Of a stretch of DNA of 64,000 bases, positions 17,568 to 26,323 are shown piece by piece. Numbering within the stretch: the stretch's first letter is position 1; the number at the start of each line of letters is the position of its first letter. The notes beneath the pieces were generated by a model, which was given only the letters and a program-made list of their open reading frames with translations, was not told where the DNA came from and searched no databases. Both the position numbers and the translations under genes were made by a program. Origin of the DNA: Sphingobium jiangsuense (lineage in GTDB: Bacteria > Pseudomonadota > Alphaproteobacteria > Sphingomonadales > Sphingomonadaceae); NCBI RefSeq assembly GCF_014196495.1, contig NZ_JACIDT010000006.1, forward strand, positions 186,001 through 250,000, in the 5' to 3' direction.

Positions 17568-18731
17568 ATGAAAAAGATACTTGCCGCAGCGCTGCTTCTA
17601 TCCGTTTCCGCGACCCCGCTGGCCGCAAGTGCCCCATCCTATGACAGCACCGCCCCCGTCGCCTTCATGAAGGATCTGTCCTCCGGCGCGGTGCTGTACG
17701 ACAAGGATGCCGACCGGCGCATACCGCCCGCCTCCATGGCGAAGATGATGACGACGCATGTCGCCTTCCTGCTGATCCAGCGGGGGGAATTGTCGCTGGA
17801 CCAGAAATTCACCGTGCGGCCGGAAACCTGGGAGAAATGGCACGGCCCCAAGGCCGGGTCGACCATGTTCCTCTCGCCCGGCGAGGAGGTTTCGGTCGAG
17901 AATCTGCTGCACGGCATCGTCACCCTTTCGGGCAATGATGCCTGCGTGGTGCTGGCCGAGGGCATTGCGGGCACCGAGGAAGCGTTCACCGACCTGATGA
18001 ACAAGGAAGCCAAGCGCCTCGGCCTGTCGAACAGCCATTTCGGCACCAGCAACGGCTGGCCGGACGAAGGGCGCACCTATGTGACCGCGCGCGACCTCGC
18101 CAAGCTGGCCGAGGCGACCATCCTGGAAACGCCCGATCTCTACAAGCGCTTCTATTCGACCCGTTCCTTCACATGGGGCAAGACCATGGGCGGGCAGGCG
18201 ATCGCGCAGGACAACCGCAACCCGATATTGGGCAAGGTGGCGGGCGCCGACGGCCTCAAGACCGGGCATACGGCGGAGGCGGGCTTTGGCTTCACCGGCT
18301 CCGCCATTCAGGACGGGCGCCGGCTGGTGATGGTGGTCGCGGGCCTGGACAGCGCCGGCAACCGGATCAAGGAATCGGTCCGCTTCATGGACTGGGGCTT
18401 CCGCGCCTGGCGCGCGCAGCCGCTGTTCAAACGCGGCGCGATCGTCGAAACGGCGGAGGTGCAGCTCGGCAGCGCGACGACCGTGCCGCTGGTCGCCCCG
18501 CGCGACCTTGCCGTCACCCTGCCGCGCACCGCATCGGGCAATGTCCGCGCCAAGGTGGTCTATAACGGCCCGATCAAGGCGCCGATCGCCAAGGGGCAGC
18601 AGATCGCCCAGCTCATCGTCGCCACGGACGATACCGGACCGCAGGTGATGCCGCTCGTCGCGGGCGAGGCGGTTGCCGAGGCGGGCTTTTTCGGACGCCT
18701 GTGGAACGGCCTGAAATCCTTTTTCGGGTGA
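17568..18731 (+). CDS. dacC: D-alanyl-D-alanine carboxypeptidase (PBP5/6 family)
   Basis: Trims the terminal D-Ala from peptidoglycan pentapeptides. The signal peptide ends near LAASA. The serine-protease signatures are SMAK (SxxK, acyl-enzyme Ser), SGN (SxN) and KTG (in GADGLKTGHTAEAG). A PBP5-type C-terminal beta domain and an amphipathic end (GRLWNGLKSFFG) for membrane attachment follow. ATG 17568 is preferred to TTG 17565. The stop overlaps the tmk start. The symbol is by family; dacA or dacF would be equally fair. Confidence 0.92.
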   Translation: MKKILAAALLLSVSATPLAASAPSYDSTAPVAFMKDLSSGAVLYDKDADRRIPPASMAKMMTTHVAFLLIQRGELSLDQKFTVRPETWEKWHGPKAGSTMFLSPGEEVSVENLLHGIVTLSGNDACVVLAEGIAGTEEAFTDLMNKEAKRLGLSNSHFGTSNGWPDEGRTYVTARDLAKLAEATILETPDLYKRFYSTRSFTWGKTMGGQAIAQDNRNPILGKVAGADGLKTGHTAEAGFGFTGSAIQDGRRLVMVVAGLDSAGNRIKESVRFMDWGFRAWRAQPLFKRGAIVETAEVQLGSATTVPLVAPRDLAVTLPRTASGNVRAKVVYNGPIKAPIAKGQQIAQLIVATDDTGPQVMPLVAGEAVAEAGFFGRLWNGLKSFFG

Positions 18732-19372
18732 CCGGAAGGGGCGGCCATAGGGGGCGTTTCATCACGCTGGAGGGGGGCGAGGGCGTCGGCAAATCGACGC
18801 AGCTCGCGCTGCTGGCGGGCGCGCTGCGGGCGAGGGGGTTTGAGGTCGTCGAAACGCGCGAGCCGGGCGGCACGCCGGGGGCGGAGGCCATTCGCGCGCT
18901 GCTGCTGTCGGGCGAGGCCGACCGCTGGAACCCGCAGGCCGAGGCGCTGCTGTTCGCCGCCGCCCGCTCCGACCATGTGGCGCGGGTCATCCGCCCGGCG
19001 CTGGAACGCGGCGCCTGGGTGGTGTGCGACCGCTATGTCGACAGCAACCGGGCCTATCAATCGGGGGCGAGCGGGCTTGCCGACGAGGACATGATGGCGC
19101 TGCACCGCATCGGCTCGGCCGGGCTGATGCCGGACCGCACCTTCCTGCTGACCCTGCCGGTCGATCAGGCGCAGACGCGGGCCGGGGCGCGGGACGCCGG
19201 GCTGCCCGACCGCTTCGGCGCGCGGGGGCGCGATTTCCACGAGAAGGTGGCGGGGGCCTTCGCGGGCTATGCCGCGCGCGAGCCGGAGCGGTTCCGCGTC
19301 ATCGACACCGGGGCGGGCAAGGAAGAGGTGCATGCGTCCATCCTCGCCGCCCTTGCGGACCTGATGCCGTGA
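18728..19372 (+). CDS. tmk: Thymidylate kinase
   Basis: Phosphorylates dTMP to dTDP. The P-loop GGEGVGKST, the DRYVDSNRAYQ segment and the REPGGTPGAE substrate loop are clear, and length (214 aa) is normal. GTG 18728 overlaps the dacC stop (GTGA) and puts the P-loop at the usual distance from the N terminus. GTG 18701 further upstream would add an atypical extension. Its own stop overlaps the holB start. The tmk-holB-metG-tatD order is widespread. Confidence 0.95.
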   Translation: MTGRGGHRGRFITLEGGEGVGKSTQLALLAGALRARGFEVVETREPGGTPGAEAIRALLLSGEADRWNPQAEALLFAAARSDHVARVIRPALERGAWVVCDRYVDSNRAYQSGASGLADEDMMALHRIGSAGLMPDRTFLLTLPVDQAQTRAGARDAGLPDRFGARGRDFHEKVAGAFAGYAAREPERFRVIDTGAGKEEVHASILAALADLMP

Positions 19373-20337
19373 TCCGCGTCGTCGGCCATGACGCCGCCCG
19401 GTCGGCGATGATGCAGGCGGCAACCAGCGGCAGGCTCCACCATGGGTGGATCCTCGCCGGGCCGCCGGGCATCGGCAAGGCCGCGCTGGCGCGCGACATC
19501 GCGCTGTGCCTGCTGGCGGGCGAGGAGGCGGCCGGGACCGTGCCCGATACGCATCCGGCCGCCCGCCTGTTCGAGGCGCGCACCCATCCCGACTATGCCG
19601 AGCTGGCCCGGCTGGAGAAGGACAATGGCGACCTCGCGCGCAACATCTCGATCGATCAGGTGCGCGCGCTGGGACGCCTGCTGTCCACCGCGCCTTCCAT
19701 TTCGCGCAGGCGGGTGATCCTGATCGACAGTGCCGACGATCTGGAGCCCAGCGCCGCCAACGCGCTGCTCAAGAGCCTGGAGGAGCCGCCGCGCGACGTG
19801 ATCTTCCTGCTGGTGAGCCATGCCCCCTCGCGCCTGCTGCCGACCATCCGCTCGCGCTGCCGCCTGCTGCGCCTCTCGCCGCTGGACGATGCGCGGATGG
19901 AGGAGGTGCTGGCGCGGGAGGCGCCGGACATGAGCGCGGAGGATCGCGCCGCGCTGATTCGGGTGGGTGAAGGCTCGCCGGGCCGCGCGCTGGCGCTGTC
20001 CGGCCTCGGCGTCGGTGAAATGCTGGCGGCAATGCGCCGCATCCTCGCCACCGGCGACGCGAGCAACCGGGAACGGCTTGCGCTGGCCAAGGCCCTTGCC
20101 ACGCGGCCCGCCCGTCCGCGCTACGAGGCCTTTCTGGTGCAGGCGCCCGCCTTCATCGCGGGCGAGGCGCGCAAGCGGAGCGGCCCGGCGCTGGCCGCCG
20201 CGCTCCATGCGTGGGAGCAGGCCCGCGATCTGGCGGGCGGGGCGGTGCTGCTCTCGCTCGATCCGGCGGCGACGGTGTTCGAACTGTGCACCCACATCGC
20301 CTCGCTTGCCGACGGAGAAGGCAGCCGGGCGGCCTGA
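19369..20337 (+). CDS. holB: DNA polymerase III delta' subunit
   Basis: Clamp-loader component. GPPGIGKAAL is a Walker A-like loop with Ala in place of Ser/Thr, as often in delta' subunits that do not hydrolyse ATP. ISIDQVRALGRLLS, SANALLKSLEEPP and TIRSRCRLLRL are standard delta'/gamma family blocks; the expected zinc-binding Cys cluster is not evident. GTG 19369 overlaps the tmk stop by 4 bp (GTGA), giving 322 aa. A repeat-rich gap follows before metG. Confidence 0.93.
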   Translation: MIRVVGHDAARSAMMQAATSGRLHHGWILAGPPGIGKAALARDIALCLLAGEEAAGTVPDTHPAARLFEARTHPDYAELARLEKDNGDLARNISIDQVRALGRLLSTAPSISRRRVILIDSADDLEPSAANALLKSLEEPPRDVIFLLVSHAPSRLLPTIRSRCRLLRLSPLDDARMEEVLAREAPDMSAEDRAALIRVGEGSPGRALALSGLGVGEMLAAMRRILATGDASNRERLALAKALATRPARPRYEAFLVQAPAFIAGEARKRSGPALAAALHAWEQARDLAGGAVLLSLDPAATVFELCTHIASLADGEGSRAA

Positions 20338-20385
20338 CGCGGATTTTCCTGAGTTTCATCGGGGCGGGATATTTTCATCTGCGCC

Positions 20386-20499
20386 GAAAATGCTCTAGGT
20401 TCTGTCCGATTCAGATCGAACCGGACAGAGACTGGAATCTCCTTGTTTTCCGCGTTTTCCGAGCCGTCAGATGTTCCATCTGACTTGAAAACGCTCTAG
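20386..20499. repeat. Palindromic intergenic mosaic element between holB and metG
   Basis: Bounded by direct repeats GAAAATGCTCTAG (20386) and GAAAACGCTCTAG (20487). Inside are two inverted repeats: TCTGTCCG/CGGACAGA (20401-20429) and GTCAGATG-TTC-CATCTGAC (20466-20484). GCTCTAG ends with internal palindromes recall RIME/Bru-RS-type elements of alphaproteobacteria. It may fold in the holB-metG transcript; the resemblance is from memory. Confidence 0.65.
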
Positions 20500-20522
20500 A
20501 GACGGTGCTTCCTTCAAGAAGC

Positions 20523-22118
20523 ATGAGTGTCATGGGCAAACCCTATACCATTACCACCGCCATCAGCTATCCCAACGGCCGCCCGCATATAGGCCATGCC
20601 TATGAGGCCATCGCGACCGACGCCTTCGCGCGGTTCCAGCGGATGATGGGCCGCGACGTGTTCTTCCAGACCGGCACCGACGAACATGGCCTGAAAATGG
20701 CGCAGGCGGCGCGGGGAAGGGGGGTGGAGCCGATCGTCCTCGCGGATGAGATGTCGTCTTATTTCAAGGATATGGATGACAGACTGAATATATCCTATGA
20801 TCGTTTCATTCGCACTTCGGAGGCGGAGCATCACCGCGCCAGCCAGGCGATCTGGCAGGCGATGGCCGACAATGGCGACCTCTATCTCGATCGCTACGAA
20901 GGCTGGTATTCGATCCGGGACGAGGCCTTTTACGACGAGAAGGAGCTGACCGAGGGGGAGAAGGGCGAAAAGCTTTCCCCGCAGGGCACGCCGGTCGAAT
21001 GGAATGTCGAGGAAAGCTGGTTCTTCCGCCTGTCCCGCTATCAGGAGCCGCTGCTGCGCCTCTATGCGGAAAACCCGGATTTCATCCAGCCCGAAAGCCG
21101 CCGCAACGAGGTGCTGCGCTTCGTCGAAGGCGGGCTTTCCGACCTCAGCGTGTCGCGCACCAGCTTCGACTGGGGGGTGAAGGTGCCGGGCAGCGACGGC
21201 CATGTGATGTATGTCTGGGTCGATGCGCTCACCAACTATCTGACCGGCTGCGGCTATCCCGACGATGGGGAGCGAATGGCGCGCTATTGGGCGGAAGGGG
21301 GTGATATCACCCATATCATCGGCAAGGATATCGTGCGCTTTCACGCGATCTACTGGCCCGCTTTCCTGATGAGCGCGAAACTCCCGCTGCCCCGGCGCGT
21401 TTTCGGCCATGGCTTCCTGCTCAATCGCGGTGAGAAAATGTCCAAGTCGCTCGGCAATGTGGCCGACCCGCTGGAATTGGCGGAGCGCTTCGGCGTCGAC
21501 CAGCTGCGCTATTTCCTGCTGTCCGAGGTGACCTTCGGCAATGACGGCAGCTATAGCCCGGAAGCCATTGTTATGAAAGCCAATAGCGATCTGGCGAACA
21601 GCTTCGGCAACCTCGCCCAGCGCACGCTGAGCTTCATCGCGAAGAATTTGCACGGCGCGATGCCGAAGATCGCGGACGGCGCCGAAACGGAAGAGGACAA
21701 GGCGCTGCGCGACGAGGTGCTGGCCGCCTGCGCCAGGGCGGTGCCCGACGCGCTCGATGCCCTGGCGCCGTCGGTGGCGATCGAGGCATGGCTGCGCGCG
21801 GTGTTCGCCTGCAACGCCTATATCGACGCGCAGGCGCCCTGGGCGCTGCGCAAGACCGACCCGGTCCGCATGGAAAGCGTGCTCGCGGTGCTGTACGAAG
21901 CGATCGGCATGCTCGCCATCGCGATCCGTCCCGTCATCCCGGCGAGCGCCGACGCGCTGCTCGACCAGATGGGGATAGGGGGCGATGATCGTACCTATGA
22001 CCGTATCGCAGGCCCATGGTACAAGCAATTGCAGGAAGGCGGTTTCACCCTTTCCACACCCAGGCCTCTTTTTCCCCGGCTCGACCTGCCCGCCGATGAA
22101 GGCGAGGGGGTGGCATGA
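20523..22118 (+). CDS. metG: Methionyl-tRNA synthetase
   Basis: Class I synthetase with HIGH signature (PHIGHAYEA) and KMSKS (GEKMSKSLGN). The short form without the C-terminal tRNA-binding/dimerisation domain is seen (about 531 aa), and the CxxC zinc knuckle is absent, as in the MetG2-like subgroup. ATG 20523 or 20532 are both possible; ribosome binding is weak (AAGAAG). The stop overlaps the tatD start (ATGA). Confidence 0.96.
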   Translation: MSVMGKPYTITTAISYPNGRPHIGHAYEAIATDAFARFQRMMGRDVFFQTGTDEHGLKMAQAARGRGVEPIVLADEMSSYFKDMDDRLNISYDRFIRTSEAEHHRASQAIWQAMADNGDLYLDRYEGWYSIRDEAFYDEKELTEGEKGEKLSPQGTPVEWNVEESWFFRLSRYQEPLLRLYAENPDFIQPESRRNEVLRFVEGGLSDLSVSRTSFDWGVKVPGSDGHVMYVWVDALTNYLTGCGYPDDGERMARYWAEGGDITHIIGKDIVRFHAIYWPAFLMSAKLPLPRRVFGHGFLLNRGEKMSKSLGNVADPLELAERFGVDQLRYFLLSEVTFGNDGSYSPEAIVMKANSDLANSFGNLAQRTLSFIAKNLHGAMPKIADGAETEEDKALRDEVLAACARAVPDALDALAPSVAIEAWLRAVFACNAYIDAQAPWALRKTDPVRMESVLAVLYEAIGMLAIAIRPVIPASADALLDQMGIGGDDRTYDRIAGPWYKQLQEGGFTLSTPRPLFPRLDLPADEGEGVA

Positions 22119-22921
22119 TCGACAGCCATTGCCACCTCAACTATAAGGGCCTGGTGGAGGATCAGGACGCGGTGATCGAGCGCGCCCATGCAGCCGGGGT
22201 GTCGGGCATGCTCAACATCTCGACGCGGGAGCGGGAATGGGCGGACATCATCGCCACGGCCGAACGCCACCCGGACATATGGGCGAGCGTCGGCATCCAT
22301 CCGCATGAGGCCGACGACCATCCAGAAATCGACGCCCGGCGGCTGATCGACGCGGCGGCCCATCCCAGGGTTGTCGGCATCGGCGAGACGGGGCTGGACT
22401 ATTATTACGACCATAGCGACCGCGCGCGCCAGCAGGCCAGCTTTCGCAGCCATATCATGGCGGCGCAGGAAACCGGCCTGCCGCTGATCGTCCACACCCG
22501 CGATGCCGAGGAGGATACGCTGGCGATCCTGCGGGAAGGCATGGAGCAGGGGAGCTATGCGGGCCTGATCCACTGCTTCACCGCCAGCGGGGAATTCGCC
22601 GACGCGGCGCTGGACCTCGGCCTCTATATCAGCATTTCGGGCATCGTCACCTTCCGCAATGCCAAGGCGTTGCAGGAGGTGGCGGCGCGGCTGCCGATCG
22701 AGCGGCTGCTGATCGAGACGGATTCGCCCTTCCTCGCGCCGGTCCCGCATCGCGGCAAGCCTTGCGAGCCTGCCTTCGTGGCGGACACCGCCCGCTTTCT
22801 GGCGCAACTGCGCGGCGAGGAGGCCGATGCGCTGATCGCCGCCACCCAGGCGAATTTCTTCCGCCTCTTCACCAAGGCGCAGCCGGTGGAAACGCAGTTG
22901 GAGGAGGCAAGGCCGCACTGA
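22115..22921 (+). CDS. tatD: TatD-family metal-dependent hydrolase/DNase
   Basis: TIM-barrel metallohydrolase. Metal ligands are visible in DSHCHLN (HxH), the GIGETGLDYYY Glu, the VHTRDAE and HCFTAS His residues and ETDSPFLAP (Asp). Family members act as 3' exonucleases or D-aminoacyl-tRNA deacylase-like enzymes. The ATG overlaps the metG stop by 4 bp and the next gene starts 1 base after its stop, so translation is probably coupled along the operon. Confidence 0.93.
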   Translation: MIDSHCHLNYKGLVEDQDAVIERAHAAGVSGMLNISTREREWADIIATAERHPDIWASVGIHPHEADDHPEIDARRLIDAAAHPRVVGIGETGLDYYYDHSDRARQQASFRSHIMAAQETGLPLIVHTRDAEEDTLAILREGMEQGSYAGLIHCFTASGEFADAALDLGLYISISGIVTFRNAKALQEVAARLPIERLLIETDSPFLAPVPHRGKPCEPAFVADTARFLAQLRGEEADALIAATQANFFRLFTKAQPVETQLEEARPH

Positions 22922-22922
22922 C

Positions 22923-23714
22923 ATGGCATTGCGGGTCACGATATTGGGCTGCGGCACCTCGTCCGGCGTTCCGCGCATCGGCCCGGACTGGGGGGCCTGC
23001 GATCCCGCCAATCCGAAGAATCGCCGCACGCGCGTTTCGGTGCTGGTGGAAAGCGACACGACCGCGCTGCTGGTCGATACCTCGCCCGACCTGCGGGAAC
23101 AGCTGATCGCGACGGGGAAGATCGGCGTCGACGCGGTGTTGTGGACGCACGACCATGCCGACCACACCCATGGCATCGACGATATGCGGCAGGTCTTTCA
23201 CCATCGCCGCCGCGTGCTCAAGCGGCGCGACCCGATAGACGGCTATGCCCGCCCGCAAACGCTCCGCCTGCTCCAGCGCCGTTTCTCCTACGCCTTTGAG
23301 GGGGGAGAGGGCTATATGCCGATCTTCGCCGGGCATGAGCTGACGGGGGAGCCGGTGCGCATCGGCGATATCGACATCGCCTATGTGGACATGCCGCACG
23401 GGTCGATCTGGTCCACCGGGTTCCGCTTCACGCATGACGGAAAGTCCATCGGCTATGCTACTGATTTTCATGCCGTTACTGATGAGATGATCGCGCTGTT
23501 CTCCGGCCTCGACCTGTGGATCGCCGATGCCTTGCGCGAAACGCCGCATCCGACCCATTCGCATCTGGCGCAGACGCTTGAGGCCATCGAAAAGACCTCG
23601 CCAAAACGGGCCTATCTGACGCATATGGACCAGAGCATGGATTATGACCATCTCTGCTCCATCCTGCCGCCGCAGGTGCGGCCCGCCTATGACGGCTTGC
23701 AGGAGCAGGTCTGA
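22923..23714 (+). CDS. Metallo-beta-lactamase-fold hydrolase (PhnP/YcbX-like)
   Basis: THDHADHTHGIDD is the HxHxDH metal motif, preceded by LGCGTSSGVPRIG and followed by VDMPHGS and a late His (LTHMDQSMDY). This pattern is shared with phosphodiesterases of the PhnP/RNase Z-like branch. The gene follows tatD in many alphaproteobacteria. Length is 263 aa. The exact substrate, perhaps a cyclic phosphodiester, is not known from sequence. Confidence 0.88.
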   Translation: MALRVTILGCGTSSGVPRIGPDWGACDPANPKNRRTRVSVLVESDTTALLVDTSPDLREQLIATGKIGVDAVLWTHDHADHTHGIDDMRQVFHHRRRVLKRRDPIDGYARPQTLRLLQRRFSYAFEGGEGYMPIFAGHELTGEPVRIGDIDIAYVDMPHGSIWSTGFRFTHDGKSIGYATDFHAVTDEMIALFSGLDLWIADALRETPHPTHSHLAQTLEAIEKTSPKRAYLTHMDQSMDYDHLCSILPPQVRPAYDGLQEQV

Positions 23715-23747
23715 CGAGCATGACCGCAAGCGTTCGGAGAATATCGA

Positions 23748-24347
23748 ATGAGTAGTGCACAAAGCGCTGATATGATTTGGTATTTTCTGGCGCTGATTCT
23801 GGTCGGCTCGGCGCTTGTCTCACGCCGTTTCAGCCTGAGGGGCGCGCTGGGCATGGCGGTGGTCTGGATCGCCATATTCGGCGCCGTGCTGCTGCTTTAT
23901 TCCTGGCGCCATCATTTCATGGAATGGGGCCGCGAGGCGCGGACGCAGATGCCGATCATCGCGGACCAGCGCGCCGAAGGCCAGTCCTTGCGCATCAGCC
24001 TCGCGCCCGACGGGCATTTCTGGGCCGAGGGGCAGATCAACGGAACGCCCGCGCGCTTCCTGATCGACAGCGGCGCGACGATCACCGCCATATCGGACGG
24101 GATGGCGCGTCAGGCCGGGCTGAACGTGGACATGGACGGTCCGGGCGTGGTGATGCAGACGGCCAATGGCGCGGTGACCGCGCGCCGGTCGGCGATCGCG
24201 GGTCTGACGCTCGGTCCGATCACCACCAACGATCTGCCGATCGTCGTGTCCGACCGCTTCGGCGAGGTGAATGTGCTCGGTATGAACTTCCTGTCGCGCC
24301 TGAAAAGCTGGCGGGTGGAGCGGAACGAGATGGTGCTGGAGCCCTGA
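23748..24347 (+). CDS. Membrane-anchored retropepsin-like aspartic protease (TIGR02281 type)
   Basis: Two hydrophobic helices (about residues 9-24 and 32-50) precede a periplasmic retropepsin domain with active-site FLIDSGAT and a C-terminal GMNFLSRL block. The family (clan AA, one DxG[AT] per chain, active as a dimer) is widespread in alphaproteobacteria with few known substrates. ATG 23748 follows GGAGA. It ends the run of co-directional genes that begins at the mltB-like gene. Confidence 0.88.
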   Translation: MSSAQSADMIWYFLALILVGSALVSRRFSLRGALGMAVVWIAIFGAVLLLYSWRHHFMEWGREARTQMPIIADQRAEGQSLRISLAPDGHFWAEGQINGTPARFLIDSGATITAISDGMARQAGLNVDMDGPGVVMQTANGAVTARRSAIAGLTLGPITTNDLPIVVSDRFGEVNVLGMNFLSRLKSWRVERNEMVLEP

Positions 24348-24370
24348 GCCGGTACATCGCTTTATTTAAC

Positions 24371-24384
24371 ATAATATATATTAT
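24371..24384. other. AT-only palindrome in convergent gap
   Basis: ATAATATATATTAT is a perfect 14-bp palindrome in an otherwise GC-rich segment, between the convergent protease and oxidoreductase genes. No function can be assigned; a terminator would need a GC stem, which is absent. Confidence 0.4.
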
Positions 24385-24461
24385 CGAATTAACGGTGGCG
24401 TGACGCTGGGTGCGCCTCAACACCCTCTTTGCCCTGTGCGGGTTTCGACGCCGCCCTTCCG

Positions 24462-25442
24462 TCAAGGACGCAGCACGAAGCGCGGCGTGCCGCCCTGTCT
24501 CTGCCGCTGCCACAGGCTCGCTATCTCCGTCATCGGGTGTGCTTCATGGTCGATGTGGATGCGCCCCGCCGCCGCATGACGGCACAGTTCGGCATAGGCC
24601 TGCCGCTGCATTTCGACCGGCGCATGATAATAAGCGAACCCCAATATATCGAGGCCATGGCGCCGCATCGCCTGCGCCGGAACCGTGATCGCCGACGCGA
24701 GCGGAGATCCGATCTGCACCATGCGCGCACCGCCGTTCGCCCGCTCCAGCGCGGCCTCGGCCGCCGGGCCGTAGAGATAATCGATGATGACATCGACGTT
24801 CTCGCCGCAATTCCGCATCGCTTCGGCAAGCGCCGCGCTGTCGTCGGCGGCGATCATCCTGTCCGCGCCCAGCGTCCCGGCCAGATCGAGCTTGGCGCGG
24901 TTCCGCCCGACGGCGATGACGCGGCCCGCGCCCAGCAGCCGGGCGGCGGCGACCGCGATCAGCCCGCAGGCCCCGGTCGCGCCGAGGATCAGCACGCTCT
25001 CCCCCGGTTGCAGCCGCGCGCGCCACGACAGGGGCAACCACGCCGCCAGCCCGGCATTGCCGAGCGCGGCGGCCAGTTCATCCGGCACGCCATCGGGTAT
25101 CGGCAGCGCTTTCGAGGACCGGGCACACGCGCGCTCGGCCATCGACCCGAACGGGCTGACCAGCGACGTCACCGGATAGAAATGACGCCGGCCGTGCGCG
25201 TCCACCGCCACGGCCTCTTGCCCGATGATCGCACTCTGGCGCTCGGCGCTGAAATAATGGCGGCCGGTGGCGACCGCGATGTCGAGATTGGTCAGGGCGG
25301 CGGCCAATATGGTGACGACCTCCTCCCCCTCCGCGGGATTGGCGTTCATGGAACGTTCTTCATAGACCGGGATTCCATCCGGCCCCGGCAGGGCCGCCTT
25401 GATGGCGAGTCGTTGCAAGATATCGGTCCTTCCTTGCGCCAT
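24462..25442 (-). CDS. Zinc-independent MDR oxidoreductase (quinone oxidoreductase-like)
   Basis: Medium-chain dehydrogenase/reductase with Rossmann motif LGATGACGLIAVAAARLLGA and NADPH-type VGRNRAKLD. The catalytic-zinc Cys/His set is missing from the N-terminal domain, as in quinone oxidoreductases. ATG 25442 gives a protein of 326 aa beginning MAQGRTDILQRLAIKAA. It is divergent from mazG and otherwise isolated, and its substrate is unknown. Confidence 0.87.
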   Translation of the reverse strand: MAQGRTDILQRLAIKAALPGPDGIPVYEERSMNANPAEGEEVVTILAAALTNLDIAVATGRHYFSAERQSAIIGQEAVAVDAHGRRHFYPVTSLVSPFGSMAERACARSSKALPIPDGVPDELAAALGNAGLAAWLPLSWRARLQPGESVLILGATGACGLIAVAAARLLGAGRVIAVGRNRAKLDLAGTLGADRMIAADDSAALAEAMRNCGENVDVIIDYLYGPAAEAALERANGGARMVQIGSPLASAITVPAQAMRRHGLDILGFAYYHAPVEMQRQAYAELCRHAAAGRIHIDHEAHPMTEIASLWQRQRQGGTPRFVLRP

Positions 25443-25537
25443 GAGCTGTCCGCTCCCTCCCCGATACGGAATGGATTTGCAAATGCAATAGAGAGGAGGC
25501 CCTTGCCATGGCCTTCCCATGCCCTTTACCTGTCGGC

Positions 25538-26323
25538 ATGACCACAAGCCCGCCCCCTTCGCCCGACATAACGCCCCTCATCGCCATCATGGCGCGGCTG
25601 CGCGATCCTGAGCGCGGCTGTTCCTGGGACGTGCAGCAGAGCTTCGAAACCATCGCGCCCTATACGATCGAGGAAGCCTATGAGGTTGCCGACGCGATCG
25701 AGCGCAAGGATATGGCGGGGCTGTGCGACGAGCTGGGCGATCTGCTGCTGCAAACCATATTCCATGCCCGTATGGCGGAGGAAGCCGGGCATTTCGCCTT
25801 CCAGGACGTGATCGACGCGATCTGCGCCAAGATGATCCGCCGCCATCCCCATATTTTCGGCGAGGGGGAAGAGACGCCGGGGTGGGAGGCGATCAAGGCG
25901 GCGGAACGGACCGCGCGGAAGGACGGGGACGGCAGCGCCCTTGCCGGGGTCGCAAGCGCCCTGCCCGCGTTGCTGCGCGCGGAAAAGCTTCAGAAACGGG
26001 CGGCGCGGACCGGGTTCGACTGGCCGGACAGCGAAGGCGTGATCGCGAAGATCGGGGAGGAACTGGAGGAGGTGCGCGCGGCCGCCTCCGCGCCGGAGCG
26101 GGAGGAGGAGATAGGCGACCTGCTGTTCGCGGTGGTCAATCTGGCGCGCCATATGAAGGTCGACCCGGAGCAGGCGCTGCGGCAGGCCAATCGCAAGTTC
26201 GAGCGGCGCTTCCGGTCGATGGAGGCGCAGGCGGGCGAGGATTTCGCCGCCCTTTCGCTCGATGCGAAGGAAGAGCTTTGGCAGAAGGCCAAGGGGAAGG
26301 AGCGCGCAGGCGCGTCAGGTTGA
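25538..26323 (+). CDS. mazG: Nucleoside triphosphate pyrophosphohydrolase MazG
   Basis: Hydrolyses (d)NTPs to NMP and PPi as house-cleaning. Two MazG repeats are seen: the N-terminal one has YTIEEAYEV with CDELGDLLLQ, the second GEELEEVR with EEIGDLLFAVVNLARH, giving the EExxE and ExxD metal ligands. ATG 25538 begins MTTSPPPSPDITPLIAIMARLRD; an ATG at 25508 is less likely. Its last 9 bp overlap the end of convergent hflX. Confidence 0.95.
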   Translation: MTTSPPPSPDITPLIAIMARLRDPERGCSWDVQQSFETIAPYTIEEAYEVADAIERKDMAGLCDELGDLLLQTIFHARMAEEAGHFAFQDVIDAICAKMIRRHPHIFGEGEETPGWEAIKAAERTARKDGDGSALAGVASALPALLRAEKLQKRAARTGFDWPDSEGVIAKIGEELEEVRAAASAPEREEEIGDLLFAVVNLARHMKVDPEQALRQANRKFERRFRSMEAQAGEDFAALSLDAKEELWQKAKGKERAGASG

